This document shows positions 1 through 11,536 of a stretch of DNA of 64,000 nucleotides, in pieces. This DNA comes from Symbiodinium microadriaticum (lineage: Eukaryota > Sar > Dinophyceae > Suessiales > Symbiodiniaceae): NCBI GenBank assembly GCA_001939145.1, contig LSRX01000511.1, forward strand, positions 349,987-413,986, written 5' to 3'. Within the stretch, counting starts at the first letter, position 1, and each line of letters begins with the position of its first letter. The notes beneath the pieces were generated by a model that did not search any database, was not told the DNA's origin, and saw only the letters and a list, made by a program, of their open reading frames with translations. Made by a program: the position numbers and the translations under genes.

Positions 1-526
1 TGACCCCGCTACGGGGCAATGCTGCAGACGTCGCTGGGTTGCCTTGCTCCTGCTGCTGGTGCTGTCTGTTGCGACTCAGCCTGTTCTGTATGTAGGTTTC
101 TCCCGTTCGGTTGGGAGGGATGCCCGCGCTCATGGTGATGTTCAGCACCTGTGTTGGCTCGCTGCTGCTGCTGCTCGGGTTCGTCTGGAGGTGTGGCGCC
201 CTCTGCCGCTGATCATCGGTGTCCCCCGTGGGGTATGGGGTCCCCTGCTGCTGTAGTCCCGGCTCCGCTGTTGCTCCAGGGGGGGGGTCGGTCTCGGGGG
301 GGGCAAGTGGCATGTCCTCGTCCGAGTCCACAGCTGTGGGGCTGGCCTGCCCTCCTCCCGCTGATGCTGCTGCTGCGCTCACGTCGACTAGGGGCCCGGT
401 CCCCTGCTGTGGTTGCTGATGTGAGCTGGTGGGTCTCTGGGGCTCCGGGTTCGGATCGCCAAAGATTCCGTGCTGCCATGGGTCATCGTCCGGGTTATAT
501 GGTGGGGCAAAGCGAGGTCTCCACAT
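1..526 (-). CDS. Partial low-complexity protein, open to window edge
   Basis: The frame is open on the minus strand from position 1069 down to base 1 without a stop, so the end lies outside the window. The first in-frame Met is at 526 (MWRPRFAPPYNPDDDPW). The frame is also open upstream to a TGA at 1070-1072, but that part is Thr/Ser/Pro/Arg-rich and runs into a CT microsatellite read as Arg-Glu repeats, so 526 is the better start if the protein starts here. The product is rich in Pro, Gln, Ser, Asp and Ala (acidic patch DSDEDM, Gln and Ser runs) with no domain I recognise. It could be the N-terminal, disordered part of a retroelement gag-like protein or a host protein. The uninterrupted frame in GC-rich DNA is the only coding evidence, and GC-rich DNA gives long frames by chance. 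Confidence 0.33.
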   Translation of the reverse strand, partial: MWRPRFAPPYNPDDDPWQHGIFGDPNPEPQRPTSSHQQPQQGTGPLVDVSAAAASAGGGQASPTAVDSDEDMPLAPPETDPPPGATAEPGLQQQGTPYPTGDTDDQRQRAPHLQTNPSSSSSEPTQVLNITMSAGIPPNRTGETYIQNRLSRNRQHQQQEQGNPATSAALPRSGV

Positions 527-1010
527 TCCCGTAGTTGTCGTCGTGTTTGTTCCCTCCGAGTCGACGCCCTCTGTCTCCGGGGTGGAGACCCTGTTTCCGC
601 TCACAGTGCTTCCCCTTGCTGCGGTACTCGCCCCTGAGGAGGATGCCGAAGGTCTCGCTGTCCCCGTCCTCCGGGGATTTCCGCGCTCAAGCTCCTGGTC
701 GCCGCCCCGTGCGGTAGGGCGCGCCCTCGGTGCCGCTATTCCCTGCTCTCCGCTGCTCTCGCCGTCCCGTGCTGTAGTACTTGCCGGTGTGGGGGTTGCC
801 GAAGGGCTCGCAGTCCTCTGCCGGGGACGTGTTGGTCCGCGCTCCCCTGCTTCTTCCGCTCTCTCGCCTTCCCGTGCGGTAGAAGTTGCCGAGGTGGAGG
901 TTTCCGTAGAGCTCGTGGTGCTTGGTGGAGAAGTCGTAGGGCTCGTGCTGGGTCTGGCCGTATAGGGGTCCTCGTCGTGGAGCTCGTCGACGCAGCCGGG
1001 TGCACAGGGA

Positions 1011-1042
<32 letters not shown>
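1011..1042. repeat. (CT)n microsatellite
   Basis: A near-perfect CT dinucleotide run. It is the first of several such arrays in the first 8 kb and reads as Arg-Glu repeats on the minus strand, which creates spurious ORFs. Confidence 0.95.
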
Positions 1043-1069
1043 GCAGCGTCCCAGCCTTCTTCGGCTACT

Positions 1070-2640
1070 TCAGTTCCTCGAATGATGTGACCACTGAGAA
1101 AAAAAGCTCGTACATATCGCGGGTCCTTCAGCACTGAATGCTCCGCTCTCGGCTCTTTCCCGCTTTTCCTCCGAAGCTCAATCTTCCAGCATACGAGGTA
1201 GTGCGGGTACGCTTAATCTACTAGTAGTATAACCTGACGGTCAAGACCTATGGACATCTTTCGTGCAGCATGGCTCTGACATGCTCTGGCCTGAATCAAA
1301 GCATTGAGCTCCTTGCGCAGCTGCAAGTTGTCCTCGGACAAGCGGACCAAGGGCGTTCCCGTCCAAATGAGTCAGCTGCCCCTCCGGCAGTCTGCGCTTA
1401 TATCCCCCACCTCCAGCGCCTGCTCCAAGACAATCCCATCGCCCGAGCTGGCAGCGGCCCCTCAGAAAACGTGAGCAAGACCGAACGCGGACAGAAGCAT
1501 GGCCAGTCAAAACAGAAGGATGCACAGGAGTCTAGAGTAGAGCATGCAGGTGCAACGTGCAGTACGTCGGAGAAGGATGGAAAACTGCAAATTCCAATGT
1601 CAGTGACAACACCGACAGCATGAGGTATCATGCGGTATCACGTTTTCTGAACCTGCTTGGATGCCTTTGCCAAGCTACTGGCACCTCTTTGATGCCTCGC
1701 TGTGCCCACTTAGCATGGGCAAAGCCGTTGTGGAGCGATGTTCACCGACACGATCGAAAATCAAGGAACCCGATATAAATTAGCAAGCAGCAAGGCAACA
1801 GGTGCAAGATGGTGCAAGGACCTTGCAAGGGTCAGGCGAGAAACGAAACGAGGAGACAACCATAAATGCTTCAGCGGGCATGTCGGTGCATTGCGCTGAT
1901 CCAGCGCAAGGTCGGCCGGATTCACTCAAAGACCAGCTGGGACGACCATCTTGAAATTTTTGATCTGGTTGCATGCCTCAGCGGGCCTTGCTTCCTCCTG
2001 CCGGTCTCGTCGACGCTATGGCTTTCCAGTTCCTCCCGCTTGCTCCTCTGTTCCTTCCAACTCCCTCATTCCGACCGGAACCACACCCGGTTTCAACACA
2101 GACACAACGTCAGCATGTCTCGGTTTCGTCCCTGTGCAGTCCGTGAACTGAAGCCAGATACTGAAGTGAGCAAACAAACAGTTCTTAAAAATCATAGACA
2201 GTTGCTATTGACAGTGTCTATTGCTACTGGAGTGAAGCATTGACGGTCCCGTAGCCGAGGCCGCCACGAACCTGCTCACGTGTGGATGCGAGCCGATGTC
2301 ATGAACAAGACTTAACTCGCGAAGCTGCGAAGCTCGCCTGGCCTCCTTCAGAGAGCTGGACACGTCCTTGGACCAATTCAACCAAGCATACCAATCTGTC
2401 CGTCATACATCTCACATCCTGCGAAGTGTGGAGTCACTTCCACTCGTCTGCCCCGATTTCCGCCCTTCCGACTTGGCTCCCAAGTGACATCATGGAAAGA
2501 CACCAACCGCAACACTAACGCCGTCTGAACTCTGGTGCTAGTCTCTTCTTACCTAGGCCCGACCTGAGATTCACCGATGGTCAGTCCGCAGTTTGGAGTG
2601 GTTGCGTCCCAAGTCTTCTACCGGAACACTCTTACGTCAC
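1070..2640. other. No gene recognised
   Basis: Mixed-composition DNA with only short frames on both strands and no protein motif, repeat array or RNA gene that I can support. It ends where the composition turns sharply AT-rich. Confidence 0.5.
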
Positions 2641-2894
2641 ACATTTTAACCCTGTACCCCACCCTACGTTTTCAACAGTTCAATATGTTTTGCTCATTTT
2701 TGACATCCTGACCTCAATCGCTTTCTCAGTAAAAAAAATTACTTAAAAAATTCAACAAACATTCATCATTTTATAATGAGTTTTTAACAATTCATGTTTT
2801 CAACCCATCTAAACAAATCACCTTTATTTTATAAAAAAAATATTCCAATTTTGGCGTTTAGAACTTCACCAAAATTTATCATTAAATTTGCTAG

Positions 2895-3160
2895 ATTTTC
2901 ATCATAAAAATGTTCATTGTAGAAATATTTTAAATTTTCATCATAAAATGTCACCAACAATTTGTCATAAGATTTTCAAATAAAGTTTATGAAGAATTGT
3001 CATCACAAAAATATGTATTTTTCATCATGAAATTTTTCATCATAAAAATATTCAAACTTTTCATCATAAATATTCAGTTTTTTTCATCATAAGAATTCTC
3101 TTCATAAAATTATCAAATTTTCATCATAAAAATATTCAACTTTCTTCAAACTTTGGTGAA
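2895..3160. repeat. Degenerate AT-rich tandem repeat (TTTTCATCATAAAAATATTC)
   Basis: About ten irregularly spaced copies of a 20-27 base unit of the type TTTTCATCATAAA(AAT) followed by TTCAAA or a variant. Copies are clear near 2899, 2936, 3017, 3033, 3059, 3083 and 3119. On the minus strand it would read as Met-Met-Lys/Asp-Glu-Lys-rich peptide, but stops interrupt every frame, so it may be a decayed coiled-coil coding repeat or a noncoding array. Confidence 0.75.
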
Positions 3161-4379
3161 TAATTCCGATTATAATTTTTCTTGGTAAAAATCTTGGTAA
3201 ATAAATCCTTGTAATATTTTCTTATCGAATTTTGTCATAAATCTTACATTAAGACTTATTGTAAAACCTTACAATCTGTTTGTCATAAATGTTACATGAT
3301 TTTTTCGTAAAACTTTGAACAAATTTTATCATAAATTTCACGTTGGAATTTGCTGTAAAACTTGAAACATATTTCTCACCATCCTTTACAACCTTGTAAT
3401 ATTCCATCGTTTCTGGCTTCGGCTGTAAGATTGCTTCGTCGGTTAAATTGTTGATATAAGCGCATTCACTGAAATCAGATCACAAACCTTTTCATTAAAC
3501 TCTTGAACTTCTTCCTCATATGGTTGCTCCACTATGGTTTTACTAACCGGCATGTATACATTATAATATAAAAGTTATTGTTTCAAAACTAAATCTGTTT
3601 AAAACTTTTCTTTGTCACACGTACTGTAATTACCCTGTTTACAGTATGCTAAACAATTGCTTATGGTGTGAGTTTGGTCGTTAAAGTTTCTTTGCAGTGT
3701 TAGATTCGTTCTTATGTTTCCGTTTGTTGATTTCACATAAAAACCTACATTGCATAATTTGTTATGATCAATTTTCCTTTTCGCTTTTCTGTCTTGCTCC
3801 TTATTTCCCTCGACCTTTCTCTTCAAATAATTATAAATGCAGTTTTTATTTAAATCATCATCGTCATCGTCATATTTGTAAAACTGACATTATGCAAATC
3901 AGTCGACGCATGTCCATATCCAGCTTTTATTTACTAAGCAATGGTTGTAATCAAATATTGTTAAAATGTGTTAAACCTCCCTCAATGCTAGAACTTTGGA
4001 CGCTATGGCAGGTAAAACATAAATTGAATGTAAAATGCGTTCTCAACATGTCTAACGGCAGTTTTTGAATCGTTTTAGTGTGCTCGTCTTCTAACATTAC
4101 CATATTTTCAATTATGCATAAAACTTAGTATTTAAGTTTAACTTGATATTCATCTGAGTTTGTTTTCTAGCATTCTCTCCATATCACTACTTCGCCTACT
4201 TCATATTATCCCTGTCTGTTTTGCTTCTTGCTTATTTGGTTTGCTACTTGCTTACAAGCGTCATTCAAACATGCTACATTGTTGCTGTGTAGGCTTATCT
4301 CGGAAGTGCATTTAAAATATTCTTGCACTGAGTTCTCCGCCTTAATGCGTTTTTGCAACAGTGTCTTCATAAATATTTT

Positions 4380-5460
4380 CTAAATTTCGCCTGTCGTGTT
4401 ATGTTCTTAACCTCTTGCACATTTTCAATTAAATATCAATTTTAAATTTTCCACACAAATATCTGATTATTCTTCGTGTTCTCTACTGGTTTCAATTGCT
4501 TACTGTCTCCATTATTCTATCACTGCAGTGTTCCATAAAACGTCATAACCTGAATAATCCATTTTTCTAATTTCTCGTCTCCAACTGCAATCGAAAAATT
4601 ATTAACTGTACTTGCTTCTGTTCCGCATGTTTGAACTACAAGGAGCTTATTTGTTGGACATACAAATAAAACACGCATACCTATAACAGCCAGTCGTTCA
4701 CAAACATAACTTTTTCCTGACCACGCATATTTTGCACGGATCATAACTTGTTTAGCGCTAGTAGTTAATTTTGCCATGATATTGCTAGTGTCGTATTCAT
4801 CATGAATTGTTATGGCTGTATTTTTGTATATAGGGATTTTATCAAGTTCGCTATTTTTGCTCTGATATGTTCCACTCGGAATTTGTTTTTCTTCTCCTTC
4901 CTTGTTTGCTCCCTACTCTCCAATGCCAGCCTTCCTGTCTAATACCTCCTTAGCTTTTTCGACATCTTCGGATTTAATCGCAAATGCATCTGCTTTTACA
5001 CTAACTGCCCTTGTCAATTCTTTCTTCTATTTAGAATGATCTTGACACATTTTACAATTATGATCGTTAAGCAACAACTCTTTTGTGTAAATAAACCCTT
5101 TGCTCAATGTTGCCTTGTCTGAAACATTAACTAAATAATATTCCATGCCTTCTTCATCATATGTTTGCAATGATCATCGTCTTCTATATCGCTTTTGTAT
5201 TTTTTCTGAGGGTAACATTCTATTTCAGTTGTTGTGTGAATCTTCCGTCCGGGTTGTAATTGGAAGTCGGACGCTTCTTTAATATTCTTCCAAGCACTTT
5301 TCGAGTCGGTAGTGCCGTTTTTCCAAGAGCCCTATATCAACATTTACAATAAGCTGATAAGCTTTTAATGAGTTTATCAAGTTATTCTTCGTCGCTGATA
5401 TTTTTATTCCGTACTTCTTTTGCAAGCTCGTCATGATTTACCTCACGAATAAAGGAAGGG
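4380..5460 (-). pseudogene. Broken superfamily 1 helicase-like gene
   Basis: Read from 5460 downward in shifting frames, the minus strand gives a continuous protein-like text broken by stops and frameshifts. The longest open part is 4520-4777 (85 codons). It contains a Walker A-like loop (AKYAWSGKSYVCERL; the usual Gly before SGKS is Trp), a VLFVCPTNKL strand and a following EASTVNNF segment, as in SF1 helicases of the Pif1/RecD type. After a frameshift near 4535 come traces of the DEAD-box-like Walker B region (MDYSGYDV, then degraded) and of the motif III region (KQLKPVE, near 4500). The N-terminal part (4780-5250) carries a VKADAF-type segment that in related proteins precedes the helicase. 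Proteins of this layout are known to me from dinoflagellate genomes and from virus-like DNA elements; this assignment is from memory. At least four stops or frameshifts make it nonfunctional. Confidence 0.55.
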
Positions 5461-7240
5461 GTACTATATTATAATATGTTTTGCTTGCTTGTCTCAACGT
5501 GTTTTAAACGTCGTAGGATCCTGACCTGCAGCGCGCGCTCTGACACCTCGAAGATCTCATGCAGTCCATGGAACCGCCTGAGACGGCGTCGTTAAGAACT
5601 CCAGGCACAAGCACGCGCACAAGGCCTGGTGACACTGAGGGAATGGCCCAGATCCTGAAAGTCGAACCGGCTCTGTTGCGGCCAGCTCCTGGCTGAAGCC
5701 ACAAAGCCGCCAGGCAAGGTTGTAAAACACGAACGAAGCTGCCGCGGCTCCTGGCGCTTCATGTCCGCTATCTTCAGCCCGGCTTCATCCTGTTCAGGTT
5801 TCCTCCAACTACTACAGTAGCATCTCTCCAACACGCTTCGCCAGAATGCATCCTACAATTTCCAAGCATTCCACACGAAAAACCGACGGTAGAAGTTTTT
5901 TTGGAATGCCAGGCCCCGGGCTACGCCGCCCGGCTTGCTGCCTGGACTCACGAAGGGATCGGGCTAACACAGGGCTCCCTGTTTTGCTTTCCAAAAAATC
6001 GCTTTAGGTAGTTAATTTCTACCAAACATGGTTCTGTGTCTCTGTCTCTCTGTCTGCCTCGCTCTCTTTCTTTCTTTCCCAGGGTTTAAGGGGCGAGTAA
6101 AGCCCCCCGGCCAATAGGCCCCCCACCTGTTATGGGGCTTTCGGGGGTATTTTGTTCAAGGATATGTTTGAGCATCGGTTTTCAGATATGCCTCGCTCTC
6201 TCTCTCTCTCTCTCTACCGGGACAGGAGGAGCAGGGGAGACCCCCACCCCTCCGCACGCGAACGCGCACCCGCAAGTCCCAGCGGGGTTTTAGACAATCC
6301 CCCCGGGTGATTTTTCCCCAGGAGGCTCGGCTATACAAATGCCGCTGCTGCTACAGGGATGCCCACTGCACAACACTTCGGGAGTTTAGACTCGTATCAC
6401 AAGATTGCGAAGTTTCGGTGGCATCCCCGTTGTCGTCCCCCCTAGTGGCCATGGAACAAAACACCGCGAAACATGAGAAGTAGTAAAGAACATGTCTGCA
6501 GGATTGCAAGCTGAGGGCCGGACCAACAACAACACTTATCGATCGAACCTACAGTTTCCCCCACCTCAGCTTGAACTGGCGAAGGGGTAGCAGCTTCAGA
6601 AAAGGACTTTACGCGCCCCCCTTGGTTGAGAGCGCAGGGCTAAGCCTTCTTGGAGCAACTGGCCATGTACTGGCAAGGCAGTGTCCCCCCTAGCGCAGCT
6701 GGTTCAGAGAAGCCCTTTCTAACCTAAGTGAATGTGGTGCCTTGGGGGTATGATGGTACCAACAGCAGCATCACAGGACTCCCCCCGAATAACAACAGCT
6801 TGCAGAACACACTGCTCCCCCTCGGCACCTCTAGACTATCTGGCTGTTCGCGCCTCGCTCTCTCTCTCTCTCTCTCTCTCTGTCTCCCTCCATCTCTGTA
6901 GCTCTGTCGCTGTCTGTCCGTGTCGCTCTTTTGCTTGCAATCTCTCACGTTCGGTTTCGCTCACCGTCGTAGCTCTTGTAGTCATGCTGCGGCTAAGATC
7001 CCCTTAACACCTTCTGCTCAGGCGCAACTCAAGGTCCTACGACTTAACAACCCAATACGATTACGACTAAGATCCACCTAACACCTTCTGCAGGCGCAAC
7101 CCAAACCCAAAAATTGCCCTTTTTGTGTCCGTCCTGCCCCCCCCCGTCCCCTCATAGAGCCTCGGTCGGATGATTAAGATCCCTACCACCGTAACGACTA
7201 GCAGCACGGCTATCCCAACTACTTTTTAATTTGTTGCGTC

Positions 7241-7274
<34 letters not shown>

Positions 7275-7298
7275 GTCTCTATCTCTCTCTCTCTCTCC
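7241..7298. repeat. (CT)n microsatellite, interrupted
   Basis: CT dinucleotide run interrupted by AT and GT steps. It is the longest of the CT arrays in this region. Confidence 0.95.
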
Positions 7299-7665
7299 CG
7301 GGCATGGGGACGTCTCACCGTCCCCGGGCCTGTTGGCCCACCTGATCATTTTGATCAGGCAAAGGGGAGTGACGAACGAACAGTGAACATCCAAGCGCTA
7401 GAGCCATGTTATGATGACTTTAAGAGGAAGAGGATGTTCGAATGTTCTCTCAGACACATGCAGACATGGCTGGCTTCCCCCTGCTCATTATTCAAACATA
7501 ACTAAGATAAAACTCCCCCGGGAAAGCAACGCATGCTCCCCCTGACTCTTTCTTCAGGGACAGCTTCACGAATTGGGTTCGCAAGTCGACTGTTTGTGAC
7601 TAGAGTTTTGTCACCTGTATCGCGAGAGGGCAATCAGCTTCGGCTCAACAAAAAGTTACCACAAC

Positions 7666-7718
7666 TCTCTCTCTCTCTCTCTCACTCTCTGTCCGACTCA
7701 CTCTCTCTCTCTCTCTCT
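7666..7718. repeat. (CT)n microsatellite, interrupted
   Basis: Two CT runs separated by a short CACTCTCTGTCCGACTC segment. Confidence 0.93.
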
Positions 7719-7859
7719 CCTTCGTCTCCGTCGGTCAGTCTGAAATTAGATAAAAAAAAAACAGCACCTGAAAGTGATTTTTAAAACCTTGTAAACCCGG
7801 CGTTATAGGGAGCCCTGTAACACGGAGAACTTGCACGAATCCAGCCCGATGCCCCCTTC

Positions 7860-7860
<1 letters not shown>

Positions 7861-7890
<30 letters not shown>

Positions 7891-7897
7891 AAAAAAA
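7861..7897. repeat. C20-A17 homopolymer tract
   Basis: Twenty C followed directly by seventeen A. The A run could be the tail of a retroposed sequence, but no identifiable body lies upstream, and such tracts are also common assembly weak points. Confidence 0.9.
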
Positions 7898-7949
7898 GAC
7901 ACCATCCCCAATCATGACCCATCATCCCCAGAAGTTGACAACCCGTATA

Positions 7950-10610
7950 ATGCCTTGCTTGGACTTCTCAATTCTCAAACTCTGAGAAGCAGCTACAATA
8001 GATCATTACACCTGCAACCGGTTGGAGCGCAGGTCGATTACCGAAAGAGCTGGTCATCAGCGCACACTGGGAACAAGCCGGACGACACCTGCGTCTCCGT
8101 GCAGAGATCTGATCATTCTGGCACGGCTGTCGGACTGCCAGGCAAAGAGCAGCACAGCTCTGCGGTCAGATCAGGCAACATCAGGTACTGCCAGTCCAGC
8201 GCAGCTTTGTGGCTTCGGCCTGCTGCTGCCTGTTTAATGCGAGGGTCAAGTCCTGCACGTCCAGTGGCTTGGAGACGACAAATCCACGGAATGCAAATGG
8301 CCTGGGTGAGGCTGACCAGCTTGCGCTCGGTCTCGTCTCGTGAGTTGAGTAACTGGCAGTTGCAAGATAAATCTGGAAATCGAAGCAGCCCATGTCGCAT
8401 GCGTGACAATTTCGATGATCAGATCAAAGTGTCTGCCGGCTAGATGCTGTGTCGCTCCCTTTGGTGTTGTAAAGCTGCTACCAGTGGATGATAAACCAGA
8501 TAGTTCGGCAAACAGTTCGGTCTCTCGCTCGTTCAACAACATAAGACCGCTTCCCCATTGAAATGGCACGAAACAGACAAATGACAGGAAGGAATGCGCC
8601 TTAACTTTAACCGATAACTCCTAATGTCCTAATGTTTTGATACGGGACAGCACAATGACAGAAAGAGGAAGAGTGAATTCGAAAATGAGACCTTGCAGTA
8701 CTTGGCAGTACTTCTTGTTCCATCAGGCCCTTCATACCACGGCTCTCTTTCCTTTGTAGCATCTGATAGCGCTTTTGTTCGGTGAAAATTTCAATACTTG
8801 TGAAGGTTGGCAGGAGGTGCTTAACGGGATCGACTTTGTCTTGAACGGCCAGAGTCCCTGTTGGTTGGCCATTCTCCTGTCCATGCCCAGGAGCGCTGCA
8901 ATTTCAAGCTACAGCATGCGCCATGCGCACGATGTCCGTCCACAAAATAGGGGGGAACTTGGGCGTGTGCTGCACCTGCTTCATTTTTGTTTGCCCGTGC
9001 TTCTAACTAACCCCGTCTATTGCAAAGCTGTATGATGCGTCTCGAGGCCATGAACATTTATTTACGATTAAGTCAGAAATACCAAGTTGGTTAGTCCGTT
9101 GCTTGTCATATCCTCTCGAACTACAGTCAACGGCATACGAAACAGAAGCATGAGTTTACAGAACAAAATGAAGAGAACAGATCGTAGTAATCAAGCACGA
9201 ATTTCCGCTGAACATGGAAGCTGTAGAAATGATGTTGCAGTGGATGTTGGAGTCTCTATTCCTGAACGAGAGTGTATCAATCAAGATATATCTTGACTTA
9301 GGGCAGCTGTGGGATCGCCAAATCAGCCAATGATGCCTTCAACGCCGAGAGTGGGTTCGTGGGCCACTGTTGCACGCCTGTTTTGTTGGGCCTGTTGGGG
9401 CCTGAAGGCACAAGCTATCTGCCTACTCCTGCGCCTCCGCCTCGTTCACGGTTTTGCGCGCTCCTTACCTTTCCTTGTGCTTCCTCCCGCTGTTCTTATT
9501 CGATATCCATGAGTTTTTTGCTGTCGTGTGACATGAAATTATTGGCCTTCTTGTTGAGGCACTGCTCGCTCAAGTGTCTCAGCCCAATCTCTCTGTCTGT
9601 CTTCCTGTTGACATTTTGAGGATCGGCGTCGTTGCATTGCCTTGCGAGATGGTGCATTCGTCGGCAGCGACTTAGTTTGATGACTGAACACGAACTGGCA
9701 AACTCGTCGGAAGTGCCTGTAATCGCTTCCGTTGATTCGAAGACTTGAAATGGCTAATGTCGTGGAGCTTCGTTTCAAGAGTTCGCCTGGTCCTTTGATG
9801 CGCGACTCGCACCCTCATGGCCAAAAAAAGGACCCTCTGCCAGTCTCAGAGCTGGACGCGGCAGTGTCTCCCTCTTGATCTTTCCGAGCCTGACAGCTGC
9901 AAGACCCTGAAACTCTGAACATGACTGCCTGTCTCCGCACCTCCAAATTTCTAGCAGTTTCGGTCAAGGCCGCATCTTGTTGATCACAAACTGTCAACCT
10001 CAGGTCTTGAGAAGATCCCTATTGGCAGAGACACACTAAACTGACGCGTGGAGCGCAAACAGCCCCGATTTGTGCAGTTCTTCGACAAGCTACACAGCCG
10101 CCCCACACAACGTCGGCGAGGGCTCTAACGGACCAAAAGAACTCGGCTTGTGGGTCGCACGGACATTTGCGCATTGTTTCTAGGCCCCAGCTCTCTTTTC
10201 ATGTGCGCGAGCTCCAGCCTGTAGGTGCTCAGCCTAAGCCAGCTGTTCTCCGCTCAACATCCACGGCTGATTATGTTGGAGGGCTGAAGTACGTAAGCCA
10301 TCGACTGCTTTTGGAGATCTTCCATTTGGTTCTCAAGATCCTGCGGTCAGCAGATTTTAGAGTGGCGGGCCTGCAAGTCGTCTGTCAACTTGCCTTCTTC
10401 TGCTTCTGGAAGTCGTTGTTCAGTTGGCGCAGCTCCTCAAACCATATGGAGAGTCTGAACTTTGAGCTGCAGAAGCACCACGACAGGCTGGCGGATCCTC
10501 AACGTCGAACTCATCTTCATTACCTATGTTCGCCGGCTGTTGCCACAACACATATGAGAACCAATCCAAAAATGAGTTGCTATCGACATCAAAAGAGTAC
10601 CTCATATTCA
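7950..10610 (-). CDS. Coiled-coil protein gene in many tiny exons
   Basis: Several short minus-strand segments read as heptad-rich coiled coil and are bordered by plausible splice sites. An exon at 10394-10466 (24 codons, SKFRLSIWFEELRQLNN... to KQKK) follows CTGCAG and ends at a GCAAGT donor. The next, at 10293-10340 (16 codons, DLENQMEDLQKQSMAY), follows CCGCAG and ends at GTACTT; the two join in phase. Two more exons, 8302-8352 (LLNSRDETERKLVSLTQ) and 8220-8252 (DLTLALNRQQQ), also join in phase, both with GC donors. Further coil-like pieces lie near 9880-9990 (QQDAALTETARNLEVRRQ) and 8500-8550 (LLNERETELFAELSG). Exon order beyond these pairs, and whether all belong to one gene, is inference. 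A cytoskeletal or scaffold role is plausible from the coiled coil alone; no named family was recognised. Coordinates are the outer limits of the pieces seen. Confidence 0.42.
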
Positions 10611-10699
10611 AACCTTCAAGCCCAGTTGCGGCTGGGCCGGTCAGCCGCGTCAGCCCTGGAAGCGAAAAGGCTCAGATCTTTTCGCTAAACATGCAATGT

Positions 10700-10701
10700 A
10701 C

Positions 10702-10743
<42 letters not shown>

Positions 10744-10806
10744 CAGCGGTAGTAGTAGTTGTTGTTGTTGTAGCAGCAGCAGCAGCAGCAGCAGTGGGAA
10801 TAGCAA

Positions 10807-10842
<36 letters not shown>

Positions 10843-10860
10843 CAGCAGCAGCAGTAGTAA
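10700..10860. repeat. (AGT/AGC)n triplet array
   Basis: AGT repeats, then mixed GTTGTTG and AGC repeats, then AGT again. Reads as poly-Ser in one frame; not evidence for a protein. Confidence 0.95.
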
Positions 10861-10940
10861 TAATATAACTCCCAGATAGTTTTAGCTATTAGGGGTTCTC
10901 GGATGTTCTAGGTAAACAAAAAGGATACGCTGTGTCCAAC

Positions 10941-11113
10941 GCCGCATGCAGTCGGCATGCAGGTGGGGCGCGTTGTGTCCACCGCCGCCGAACGGGTGCA
11001 GCGGCTTGCAGTCGGCATGCAGGTTGCATCGGCATGCAGCGGCATGCGAGCGCATTGTCTGCCGCCGCCGTAGGGTGTGCAGCGGCTTGCAGTCCGCATG
11101 CAAGCTGCATGCA
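10941..11113. repeat. 80-base tandem repeat rich in GCATGC, cut by assembly gap
   Basis: Two units are visible: a segment starting CCGCCGCCGaacGGGTGCAG near 10982 recurs near 11062 (CCGCCGCCGtaGGGTGTGCAG), a period of 80 bases. GCATGC or TGCATGCA palindromes occur many times within it. The array runs directly into the gap, so its true length is unknown. Confidence 0.8.
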
Positions 11114-11536
11114 NNNNNNNNNNNNNNNNNNNNNNNNNNNNNNNNNNNNNNNNNNNNNNNNNNNNNNNNNNNNNNNNNNNNNNNNNNNNNNNNNNNNNNN
11201 NNNNNNNNNNNNNNNNNNNNNNNNNNNNNNNNNNNNNNNNNNNNNNNNNNNNNNNNNNNNNNNNNNNNNNNNNNNNNNNNNNNNNNNNNNNNNNNNNNNN
11301 NNNNNNNNNNNNNNNNNNNNNNNNNNNNNNNNNNNNNNNNNNNNNNNNNNNNNNNNNNNNNNNNNNNNNNNNNNNNNNNNNNNNNNNNNNNNNNNNNNNN
11401 NNNNNNNNNNNNNNNNNNNNNNNNNNNNNNNNNNNNNNNNNNNNNNNNNNNNNNNNNNNNNNNNNNNNNNNNNNNNNNNNNNNNNNNNNNNNNNNNNNNN
11501 NNNNNNNNNNNNNNNNNNNNNNNNNNNNNNNNNNNN
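11114..11536. other. Assembly gap (423 N)
   Basis: A run of unknown bases immediately after the GCATGC-rich tandem repeat, so the repeat array probably extends into it. Confidence 0.99.

Larger units (their letters stand above)
2640..5465. mobile_element. AT-rich island, probable decayed viral or Polinton-like insertion
   Basis: The DNA changes abruptly from about half G+C to strongly A+T-rich at about 2640 and back at about 5465. Coding traces inside it are on the minus strand: a broken helicase-like gene (about 4380-5460) and a Lys/Asn-rich fragment (3599-3826). Codon and base use (AAA, ATA, TTT-rich) differ from every other coding trace in the window, which points to foreign origin. The left half contains degenerate short tandem repeats. 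No terminal inverted repeats, integrase, capsid or ATPase gene could be recognised, so the element is truncated or degraded. Alternatives are a captured organelle-type sequence or a remnant of a dinoflagellate-infecting large DNA virus. The helicase favours a self-replicating DNA element. Confidence 0.5.
5470..7940. other. Gene-free stretch with CT microsatellites
   Basis: Contains CT arrays at 6192-6215, 6857-6881, 7241-7298 and 7666-7718, and the C/A tract at 7861-7897. Two GTTCGTGTTTTAC-like and GATCC/ACCTAACACC-like short phrases recur around 6990-7090 (AAGATCC...AACACCTTCTGC appears twice). No protein-coding segment is supported. Confidence 0.6.

Noticed and set aside
5812-5994. GPGIPKK motif shared with the frame at 20359-20922
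   Set aside because: The resemblance is seven residues in shadow frames with different underlying bases; probably chance.
10526-10879. Poly-Ser ORF on the plus strand
   Set aside because: Produced by an AGT/AGC triplet array; no protein character outside it.
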